Assembly (NCBI GenBank): GCA_963855995.1
Contig: OY979718.1
Location: 22,746,282-22,810,281, forward strand
Reading direction: 5' to 3'
DNA from: Muricea muricata
Taxonomy: Eukaryota > Cnidaria > Anthozoa > Malacalcyonacea > Plexauridae
Length of the DNA stretch: 64,000 nt
In this document: piece after piece, positions 32,401-44,400 of the stretch
Layout: each line of letters opens with the position of its first letter
Numbering within the stretch: the stretch's first letter is position 1
Position numbers and translations under genes: made by a program
Notes under the pieces: generated by a model
Database searches by the model: none
What the model was told of the DNA's origin: nothing
Seen by the model: the letters and a program-made list of their open reading frames with translations, nothing else

Positions 32401-35400
32401 GATGCACAATTAAGGAAGCTCGTTAGGAATTTGGGACGTTATCGGTACTCTTTTGTACACAGGCACGGTACAACGTAATTATGTAAATTATATATATGGA
32501 GATAGCGTAGCTAGGTTAAGACATAATTATAATACATGTTCTCTGACTAAATAATTTTATTGAATGAGCTTTCGGCTACCTAACAGTACCAGTCAGAGAA
32601 CAAGTATTTTATTTATATAAATTATGTTAAATATTCAGGTTTAAAAAAACTGTCGTAAGGAAAATCAACCCTCATATAAAACCTTATCTAATAAATCACT
32701 GTCTCATTGCGATGTGTTATGTATGTATTCATGTTAATTTATTACAGTACTAAAGGCTTCTGGTCTATCAGGGATAGATAAAACAGGTACTCGATGGTGT
32801 TTTCGTGCACAATGTACACTAGTATAAATATTATGGCATCTAGTAACTTATTGGTTTAATAATAAGTGTCAGGAGAGGCTTAAGAATGTTGAAAAAGGAT
32901 TGAAAGAGATTTAGTTGTTTTTTATTTAATAATATGAAGTTGTTATAAGAAGAAAGCGAAAAAAGATCTTCAACTCTATATTCAACCTAGTGATATCCTT
33001 GTTTGACCGAAGCATTAAGAAAAGTCTGATGCAAACTATTGATAACTTTTAAATCACGCGAGCATACAATCACGACACTTTATGTATAAAAAGGGGCGTG
33101 TGAATTCAAATAGTCATATTATTATAGCACTGATGAAGATCCGAGCTTACGGATCGAAAGCTCTGCAATAATAAATTTACGTGGTGTTTCCACAAAGCTT
33201 AATAAGTATATTGATATTCAATTCGCCATCCTCGTTTAACCGGGGCTCAAACGAATTTGAGCAAAAATATTTTAACCAGTCTATTTCGTGTTGACTACCA
33301 AAGTTTCTCTATAAATATTCTCAATGTATATAGATGTTCCTGATGCATATTGCGTGGTCACTTGTAAGGAACCACCACAGAAGAAGAGAACAAAAACTAT
33401 AAAGGGAACGAAAGATCCTGTTTGGGAGGAATCCTATGTTTTGTAAGTGACAAAAATATTCTTCAAACAGAAAGTTGGACATCCAATGTATCTCTAATTA
33501 ATTTCAATATGTCATGTCATGCGAAAATTCATCCATACACTTTTGATTTTAATCAAACATCATTTGAAAACGAACCATCTAGACGCATCCAGGTTCTAAA
33601 TATTTCGTCTTGTTCTCGAGATATTCATCTTACAAAAGCGAGTTTGTGATTATATCTACTCACGCTGCAAAACAAACAATTGCGCTAGAAAATGTTGGTA
33701 TAGAAGTAAGGCACGTAACGTTTCTAGGAATTTTGTAGTGCACATTGCTGTACTCGTGCAAAGTTGGAATAACTAGCCGCTAGCTCGAAAGAGCATTCTC
33801 TAGTTTCTTATTTTGTAAGTTTTTCTTCCAATATTTAGTATATGCGAGTAGATGATATCACAAGTTTTTTGCATGCTTTAAAGTACAGTGAATATTTATT
33901 TTGGTGAACAAGCTAAAAAGTTATCGATGAAGATCACATCGACAATTTTTCATGACACTGCCGTTTTAATTTAAAAAGAAACGAGGTTTCTGATAGTAAT
34001 GCTCATAATTTAGGGACGTGAACGAAAAGACCAAAGAAGTAGTATTCGATATAAATAATGAATTGAAGACTTCTGAAGGTAAGCCCATTTATAGCGTTTA
34101 GCAAGACTAACCAAGATCCAAGGGTTCATACTTTGTACTTTATGTTACGCACACACCACATTATTCTGACTCCCTGGTTCAATACAACACCGACGTGCGT
34201 GTAAATTAAAGGATATTGCAATAAAATTAGTTTGCTTATTTAAAAGAAAGGTAAGAATTACGTATAAAAACTATTTTACACCTTTTTCAAAAGTTGTTTA
34301 GCTTTCCCTTTCTCTCATTGTCATGCTGGACATACAAGTTTCTTTTCCATGTTTCCATGCAGAGACAAGTTTCCTTGGTCAAGTAATAGTTCCTCTGGCG
34401 ATGATTGGTAAAGATCAGTCCTGCCGCCTTATCTTACCTGTATTACCTACGTCAACAGATAATAGTTACGTCACTGGGCAAATAAATCTCGAAGTAAGTG
34501 ATTCCTTAATCGTGTCTAATAATCACGTTCAAGAGCAGTTTAGAAACAATAAAATAATTTATATATTGTCAGTTTTTGGACATCAACACGTATAAAAATA
34601 TTTTCGGCGCACAATTGGAATAATCTTAGCGTTAATGGCGACTTTTTTTCTCTTCCTGGCGGATGTGATTATACGAGTGACATGCTGCTAAACACTTAGA
34701 AATGTTTACCTCCAAGAACGGTTCAATATTTTATGTTGAGAGTTTATTGTATTGCTGTACATCCGCCAGGTGAAATTGAACCTGAGGCTTATTTTAAGAT
34801 TTAGACATATGTAAGACTGAATCAGTAAACTCCATAATTAATACTGCATGACTCCAGGTGACTATTGAGCCCAACACACACATTTGGGTGAAGCCAAGAT
34901 GGCGGAATTGACGTTCAACAACTATTAATGTCGTGGTCAGTTTTAATACTAACAATCTCTCCTTTTTCTAAAAGTAGTTAGTGGAATCACACTAGCATAC
35001 TAATGCAAATGCTGTAATTTGATTGGCTAATCTACTGGCTATCTATTCCCCGATAGATAGCGAGTAGCTAAACAATAATTTTTTCTGGTGTAATTTTTTC
35101 AATTCAAACACAATTTATAATAATTTTTTAGCAAAATGGCTTAAAAATAAATAGATTCTAATAAAAACAATTAGATTACTCGTTCTCATTTACTATGCAT
35201 TGATAGTTAATTCAACTACTGTATATATCGCCGCATAAAAATCTCGAGCTCGTAATCTAATTGTGAATTATAAGTTCGTAACCATAACATTACTTTTAAT
35301 TAAATCAAAACGTTATTAAATTGCCGTATATTCCTGGCAAAAAACTGTCAACCGCACTAATAAAAACAATAGAAAGTTACTGACACTTGAAAAGAGCTCA

Positions 35401-38400
35401 TAATCACTGCTCAAGCCGAAGAGCAACAACTTAGGATCGATCCTGTAAGAAAGCAGTTTTCATAAAGCCTAAAGGTTTTATATACTAAACATTCATGAAA
35501 GATATGAATGGCTATCTTCTGTGCAAGTCTTGTGGGCCCCAAGAATTCTCAATCATACAAGCCATTCCAATTCGTTGGGTTGCAACAGAATCCAAGTTCT
35601 CACTATCACCGGTACTGGAATCAGTGGCGTAGCCAGCCCGACTATTTAGTCCCGCTATGCAAATTTCAAATAATTATAATTATTCAGTTCTTTTGAAATT
35701 TTTTTCAAAGTCAATAAACACAAAAGTATTTCTATAGTGGGACTTGATCGTTTGGCTTGCTGCGCTGCTGGCTGGAATAGGCGTACAAATATTAGACGAT
35801 GTCAGTCAATGAGGAGGAAGAGGCTCCTTTAGTCTACTCAAAACTTTATCGCTTTTTTCAACGGGTGCAATGTATAGTTCTGCCAGGTAAAATTGATCAT
35901 TTTGAAAAAAAGTGTCTCAATCAGATAATGCCAAATTGTTTGTCACAGAATTGAATGACTATCTGAATATATAATTATGTAGACCCTGATCTTTATTTAT
36001 GTTTTGTGTTAACATGGCGATCCATGTGATCTCGTATTCATGCTTCCTGACGTGTGGGAAAGCGCATCGTCTAGTTTTTTTAGTTATTCTAGAGATTCTT
36101 TAGACCCTGGCAGAGTTTGCGGGTAGAATTGACTGGAGAGAGCACTGCAATTATCATTGATCCATGTATTAAGACTGGATAGTACATCCTAATGCAAAGC
36201 CCAAATAAATTTGAAACCGGAAACACGTCATATTTTGAGACCAGCGGTCATGTTGAATGGCCCCACTCAAGGAGAGAATCCATGTAGTTTTTTGTCTTAA
36301 GACGTAAAACTTTGTTTCAGAACGATATGTAGCATTTGCTGCTCGAGTGCGGCCATCCAACATGGCCGTAAGTTTAAAAATATGACGCACTTCCGACCTT
36401 AAAACTAAATAATAGATGTGCTATCCAGCTCTAATACATATCAGTGGTAATTATAGTATGTCGCTTTTTCCAGATTATGCCCGTTCGCAGGTGTTGTAGA
36501 ATTTAAGAAAACCATATCTTGCGACCATAATTATATGGTTTTCTCAAGCTATGCAGGATGCCGATATTCTTTTAGATATCTTATCATAGTGTGTCAGTGA
36601 CTGTTTTAACACCATGGAAACAAATCTGGCTGCCACGTACGAGTCTTCCAGCTAATTTGCAAGCTTTATCTCTCTACTTAAAAAAAACTCCGCCTACGCT
36701 CCGTTCACAGAAAGACGTCTTTGAAAAATAATGATGTACGTATCACATCCAATAATCAAGCCTGACGAAATTTTGGCGGGAATCATTTCCGTTTGGAGAC
36801 AAATAGTTTGTGTATAAACGTTGAAAAAATAAAAAAATGCTTTCGTTGCTTCAAACGCGGGGGCTGTATGGAAATAGTTTCTGGAGACGTGGAGCGATGG
36901 TTTTTTGTGTTTCAATTTCTCGCCTGCTGTGCAAGCTGTATTTATATATCTGACATTTCTCTCAAATGCATGCGCCAGTGGTTTTATGGAAATCTAGACA
37001 ACAAATCTAAACGGAAAAGCTTCCTGACATCAAGATGTTTCAAGATGTAGCGAGATTTTGATTCGTTTAAGTTATACTTGCAATTCATGGCCGCTGGTTA
37101 CAACCATCAACCCCGGTTTGGCCAGGGGAATTTTGTATCGCCACGATATACTAACCTTCAGTATATCAACGAAGGCGCGTACGGTATGGTTTGTTCCGCG
37201 ATCGACAATCTTACGCGTCGTAGGGTCGCTATCAAGAAAATCAGCCCGTTTCTCAACGGTTCTAGTGGGTCCAAGGCCCTGAGAGAGATCATGATATTGT
37301 CACGGTTTAAACACGACAACATTGTAAGTATTCTCGATGTGGTAGCAGCACCGACTCAACGAGCTATTCAGGACATTCACATTGTTTTGCCGCTTATGGA
37401 TACGGATTTACGAAAGCTACTCAAATCTCGGCGCCTGTCAAGCGAACACGTTCGTTGCTTCCTCTATCAAATCCTTCGTGGCCTGAGGTACATTCACTCC
37501 GCCAATGTCATTCATTTCGATATGAAGCCAGGCAATGTGCTGGTGAATTCAGATTGTTATGTCAAGATTTGTGACTTCGGCCTCGCTAGATTTATAACTC
37601 CCAGATTGGAGCAGAGTGGCCTGACGCACTATGCTGTCACGAGAGGCTACCGAGCTCCTGAAGTTATGCTGCATTGCAAGTCCTTTGTATCGAAAGCCAT
37701 CGATATGTGGTCGGTCGGTTGTATTCTGGCTGAAATGATTTCTAATCGACCTCTATTCAAAGCGAGCCATTACCTTGAGGAGTTGAATAATATTATAAAC
37801 GTGACCGGTTCCCCCTCGCCTGAAGATATGTTGACCATTACGAGAGAAGGTAGCAGACAGCACATACAGTCTTTAGCCCATAGGACTAAGAAACCGCTCG
37901 TGCAAGTGTTTCCTCACGCAGAACCCGTGGCCTTAGACCTCTTGGATCAAATGTTAACATTCAGTCCGCACAAACGTATCACGGTGGAAAATGCACTGAA
38001 ACATCATTTTCTACATCGCTATCATGACGATTCGAACGAACCGATCGCTCTCGTACCATTTGGTTCAGACTCCGACATTGATGAGTTACCGCGAGAGGAG
38101 ATTAAAAAGTTGATTTATAAGGAAACAGCAAAATATTCTGCCTCGTACGTTGATGCTCCGTACTGAGTGAATCACTAAAATCATATTAATCATAATTATT
38201 GTACGAGCGATGTGCGTGTGCAGTGCAGATACATCAACTGCATGCATGTCGATTGAACTTGTACTATATTTAGTTCTGTAGGTACCTAGATATTATTTTC
38301 TTAACTCGTTTGTCCCCCTGACAAGTTGAGAATAGGTCTTCCCAAAATTTCTTTGACAGGCAATAGAAGTAAATGTAAAACTGATTATCTAGTTTCTTCC

Positions 38401-41400
38401 ACTACGTAAAACGATAAAAATAGCATTCAACGTTTCTAGCAAAGTTCGGACTAACTTCTCGACGAAGGACCCTTTCCCGTCGGATTCTGTGAGTATTGCT
38501 TCAGGTAGTGAAAGAAATTTACCTGTATTTTTGAGTGCTTTTGACTGCACTACCGACTCTGACAACGTTAGTTCAATATGCAGAATTAAACCGATATTGT
38601 GTGCACCGCAAAGCAGTCGCCTACACATGCACTAAGTTTAAAATATCACGCAGGTTACCAACGTTTCCAGCAAAGAGTTTTCCAGAAGATTTTACTTTGC
38701 ATGTTTTAACTAAGGGCCTTCGTTCTAAGTGTGCGAATATTAACGCTCTTTGTAGACTTTGTAGTGTGACGAATACAAAGAATTAGCAATGACTTCTTGC
38801 ATAAGACTTGAACGGACTGCTAGCTGCTTATATGCAGAGTTTGTTCAAATTTCTTCATGTTACTGACAACTTATATTGCAACCTATACCTGAGCACGGCA
38901 ATACTATTTTCACATAAACTATGGTTATGATTGACTGATATGTACTCCTGTCAATATATATATGTTTGTATTATATATTCATAGTATTTAAATTTAATAT
39001 CAATGTTAATTAATTCATGTAAAACTAACGAGTGGTAATTAATATAATTAAGTTATCGTGACAGTGCAGAATGGATAATAACTATTCGTGTGCATGCATT
39101 TCCATATATTTCATATTTCAACCTTAACAGTTTGAACCGCCATTCCACACGTAGGTGACTGCACGAATTACTCGCTCCCAAGAAGGCAATGAGGGTATGG
39201 GAATTTTGTCGCACTTAATTTCGACTGGAAACCATGGGAACAGTTACAAAAAATGCAGCCCTCCCGCCGCAGTCGAACTTAATATACGCCAACGCATGGT
39301 CGGAACCCACGTCGATTCCTGCCAAAGGAGCTTAGTTGGTTATTTTTTCCATCCTGTTTCTTCTTGACTTCTTGACTTTGACATGTGTATGATTTCCACT
39401 TGAGATTTAGACACTATTCACCCTCTAGAAATTATTTATGCAACATCGAGTAAAGTAGTGGGCTGGAATCGAGCCTACGAGTGAAGTGGTACAAATTAAA
39501 ATCATAATTGATCTACCCTCTTCAAAAAAGTGCCTTCCTGCAATTATAGTTTATATTACCGTAGAAACTCTTTTGAACGTCCAGATGCTCAAAAATGAGA
39601 GTGGTAATACCCCGAAAATGGCGAAAAATCGGTGTTGAGTATTGCTATTCTCGGACTGAAGTCAAATATATAATATACTAATGGTGATGTTGTACTCGGG
39701 TAAATATGATATTATGATATTGTGATGCTACTCCGAGTGTAAGCCACACTGGGCAGGCTTGAAAAATTTTTGCCTGGCCACAGCGGGATGCGAACCAGCG
39801 ACCTTTGGAATACTAGCCCCAACGCTCTACCAACTGAGCTACACGGTCAGGACGGTTCGATAAGTGATATTTCGAAACAGAGTCTAGTTCCTTCAATACC
39901 TAATACTCTAATTATATGATATATAATATACTAATGGTGATGTTGTACTCGGGTAAATGATGTTGTAAGCGGGATATCCCGCTGTGGCCAGGCACATTTT
40001 TCAAGCCTGCCCAGTGTGGCTTACACTCGGAGTAGCATCACAATATCATAATATGAAATCAAATAGTTACATGGCCCATCCTCTTTCTACTGAGCAACGC
40101 GGTCAAGTCGGTTCGAGCATGTGATATTTCGGAACTGATTACATAATCTGAGTACATGGCACCAAGTTAATAAAAAAGATGCTCTCGGCACTTCTGTACA
40201 TCCAAGCTCGCAAAAGAGCTGTTATTTTTTGTTAGTTTACCCCATTAAGCTTAATTTCTTCTAAAATCATCCATTTGTTTTTTTTTTAATTTTCTAATCC
40301 TGCATGGTGATATTCATTAGTATTTTAATTTTTTGAGTGACCGATATTCTCGTGATGCGATCACGGTTTTTGTAAGAAAAAGGGGGGGGGGGGAATTTCC
40401 GGGTAGAGAAGAACATCAATGACATCTTTCTCAATCATTTATGTTCATTGGAGCCGAATTGGACTTGGTTTGCTTACACTGGCATATGAATGTATTGAAC
40501 ATAGTATACCACGTAGCCTTGTGAAGAATTGTATTTTCGAGTTTTGTTAAAATGAATCTTTTAGTTGTGCGCAAAAGATCTTGTCTTAATGAGCACGCAT
40601 GCATGTAATATTCTGTTCCAGGGTACTTTTTAAGCGATCTGTTTGAGAGGCATTAACCCCCGGATACATTAATAAGCACTGCGACCAAAAATACAAAGAA
40701 ATAATTTGTGCCCCTTGATGATATCACTAGGGATGAGTAAGACCCATTGTTGCTGGTTGTAAGGTTATATTGTGAAACGTTATTTGGTACATAAAACACA
40801 CGCGGTTTATCTGTTTAGTCGTATTGGGGGGCTATGCTTCCCAAACCAATTGCTTAAAAGTGTTTTGTTTTGTTTCTTACATTGATGTCGATTAACCATC
40901 ATATATTCACATGTTCACATACGATCTATTTATCGCGATATTTACATGCAATGCTTTTTTATCGATATCTGTATAATAAATGTACTGTTTACACTGTCAC
41001 CATGATCGGATGCTTGCTATTTTAACGGTAATTATTTGACTTATTTCTTTCCACACAGTTTACATATGACAAGGATGGAAAGGCGTTTGAGTCATCGACG
41101 GCAGACGCAACCACGACTTCAGGTATGGCTCAAGTTCAGGCAGTAATTTAAATGAGATGTGCTTTGATGTGAAATTAAAGATTACTCTTTCTGCAAGCAA
41201 AGCCAAACTAAAAGCACACTATATAATTATGACTTTATGATATGCTTTAGAGGTTTTATGTATGCACCATTGCCAAAATGCAACTGCAAATTGTATTTTG
41301 GTTAACATAAAACAACAATGGTTAATGTTTAATTTGTCTAAGACCAGTTGTCCACATGATACGAATGTCACATACGGCTTTCTTCGTAATGTATGAAAAA

Positions 41401-44400
41401 GCAGGGGCGGCGTACCGAAGGGAGGGGAGGGGATGATACTCCAGTCCAGTTTTCGTAGGTTCGTCTACTACTTACTTGTCCTATCATGTAGGTAAGTTTA
41501 TGCGCCTGTTTTCATTTGAAGTAGTAAAATTTCATAATTTTCAAGCTGCATGATTTCTGCTGCATGATCGATATCTGTATAACACGTTCATTTCATTAAT
41601 AGATATTACTTCGAAAGTGGAAGCAAAGCCAGATCAGCGAAAGTCAAAGGGTTAGTAAGGAAGGAAGGGTCAATAGTTAGAAGGGTCAATATTATCACAA
41701 AGCTACATGTAACTTCGAAATTGTCCAGGAAATAGACCATTCCCCAGTTAGACAAACTTTTACATTTGAGAACAATTTTAGCACAGTTGGAAAGAGCTTC
41801 CTAAATTTAGTGAAATTGTGAAGTTTAGTTGTAAAATATTGAAAAATGTCGAAAATATAGTAATGTAAAGTTTGCAAATTTTCTATATTTTCGTATTACG
41901 CGGGAAAAAGCCTTACCACATTTCCACATAGTGGTAACGCTTTTCCGTTCGTAATACAAAAGTATACAAAATTCGCAAACTTTACAGGACTATATTTTCG
42001 ACATTTTACAATATTTTGCAATCAAACTTGACAATTTCACTAAATTTAGGACGGGGAATGGTCCAATTACCTATGCTGTGTTGTCAGTATTTTAATTTAC
42101 TCTGTCTGATCAAACTCGTACCCAATCACTTTTTTTTTAATGTAATTTACGTAAATATTCCGTAAATATTATTCAGAGAATCTCGGACTTGTCAGGTCAA
42201 AAACAGGCATGCGCACTGAACGCAGTGTTAGGTTAAAAACTGGCATGCGAGCTGAATGTAGAGGGCGCTGGGGCTAACGGGAATGGCGAGGAGAGAAAAA
42301 TAAGGTTTTTTCCTCGCCTTCCCTTCTCCCCTTACGCGTCAGTATCTTTTACTGATTGTTATGTATATATGGGTATATGTGATATATAAATTTCCAGGTG
42401 GCTATTGATTTTTCCTGTATCGTGGTTGATCAAGATTCACTCTCTCTTTACTTTTTGCTTGTAAACACCTGGAAACTTATACTAAAACAGGCTCGGTGAA
42501 TATAGGCTTGTAATCACCTCGCCTTCGGTGCATGACTAATTGTTAAATAGATCCTTCAAAAAATTAGGTATTGATTTCTTTAATTCATATTTCAAATTCC
42601 AAGGCGGCATTATTTTTCGAATATGTGTTTCAATTAATTTTTTAAATCGACTTGTCGTGGGTTTTAAACTCCAATTTTTTTGGCGAATGTCATCCTTTTC
42701 TATTTTTGATACTTAGTGGTGGAAGACGTTCGCCCCGGCTCCCCACAGAGACTTGTGTTTAGCATGGCAACATTCGATATCGTTGAGGATGACGATGATA
42801 ATCTAGAATTTGTGCCACTGGTGGATCACGGGATAGGTCGTGAAGATATTGCTGTAGCTGAACAAAAGATTTCGGAACGTTCAACACACGGTGGATATGA
42901 AACTGATCCAGTGCTGATTGAAGAAAACAAAAGGCATCACGAAATGCTACAGGAATTAATAGGTAAACCCTTTGAGCCTAATCTAAGTTCTAATCTCGAA
43001 CGCAGACTACTTTTACATCATTTAGAAATCTGGCTAGAATTTGTATGTTTACATTTCATGTGTATCGTAAACTGTCTAGACGACCATTGTCTCGGGTGTT
43101 CCACGTTAGTACTTGATAAAACTGCATGTGAGTCATCAGATTTTTGGCACCCTTTCATTTCACTTAAAAAAGTAGAGTCTTAATATATTTTTAACCTTTT
43201 AATAATCTTACTTTGTGCGATTCATTTTAGAACTTGACAGACGAACTACGTCAAAAGATTGCCCGAAGACAGAGAAACTTGAAGAAAAGTCTGAACCAGT
43301 GGAAAATAATGAGAAACCCCTTTCCCCAAAAGCTTCGAGATCTACGTCGCCTGTGCAAATACCCGTTGAAATCTCCCCTCCTGTCGAGCAGCCTAAGGAA
43401 GCTGCAAGCAAAGTAGAAACGACAAAACAAGAGAAGGACGGCGTGGAGGGCGGTGCTCCAGTACAGAAAAAAGAGACAAAAACGCTTACATTAGACGAGA
43501 CCCTAATGGAAGATTTAACACCAAATACAAGGAGAAAAGTATTTCGCAAAGCGTTTAGTATGAGAATCAATCGTGGTGACGAACCGGTTGTTGAACAAAC
43601 GACAGGTTCGCAAATAGAACAACGACATTCATTTGGTGGTGGTGAAAAAGTGCAGCCAAGAAGTACGTATATAATGTGATCATTGCTGTACGAATAATAA
43701 ATCAGTATGTAAAAGAAAGTTATAAATGTAGGTGACCCCTTTAAATAGTTTTCCAATCACTTAAATCATCTCGGGTCTATTTTGAAAAGAGAAGTGACGT
43801 GTGAACGAAAATATAAAAGCGTTTTTGTGCACCACTAATTTTCCGCACATTTCTAACAAGCAACATGCAAAATAAAATAAACTCGTGTCAGCCATGTGTA
43901 CAATTTAGGTTTAAATGGGATAAAAACGAAGCAATGCCCATAATTTAGGTGCGGGATGCAATTCCTAGAAATCAATATGCTATGGGATGTTATGTTGTAT
44001 GATGTCTCAAATCCCGCGCTAGAAGCGAAAATAATGTTTTTAAAATTACTACGTGGAGTCCAGTTCCGTTTATAGTTTACAGTTTATAGTATATCTTTCT
44101 TATAGCTAGTATAAATTTTTTTCTTTTCTTTTAGGTTACGCTGGTTTAGTGGCTTAGGTTTAGTTGAGTTTAGTTGATTTAATTTACATGGTTAAAATTG
44201 AATATTGGACTTTTCTGTCGTTTTAGCAAAATCGGGTAGCGATGTTTCCCTTAACAGCCTGTACGATTCGACGAAATCTGTGTTAGTAGTGGAAACGAGA
44301 GATAGAGATCAAACTAAGTAAGTTTGAAGATTTTGTATTTCTTGCGTTCATATATACGTATTGTCTGTCCATCGAAGTGCAAACGTGTGAAAATGAAAAA

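Larger units (their letters stand above)
34494..41058. other. 6.6 kb host intron of the SMP-C2-C1 gene
   Basis: Besides the nested kinase (37087-38166) it contains the MITE at 34979-35264 and tRNA-derived SINE sequence at 39737-40145. The rest (35265-37086 and 38167-39736) shows no recognisable gene. No AATAAA was seen close after the kinase stop. Confidence 0.7.

Noticed and set aside
37078..37086. Kinase start at TTG 37078
   Set aside because: TTG is not a normal nuclear animal start; ATG at 37087 gives the ERK-like length.
39775..39850. Functional tRNA gene on the minus strand
   Set aside because: Boxes A and B are present but the anticodon and T arms do not pair well and flanks are repeated; better as a SINE head.
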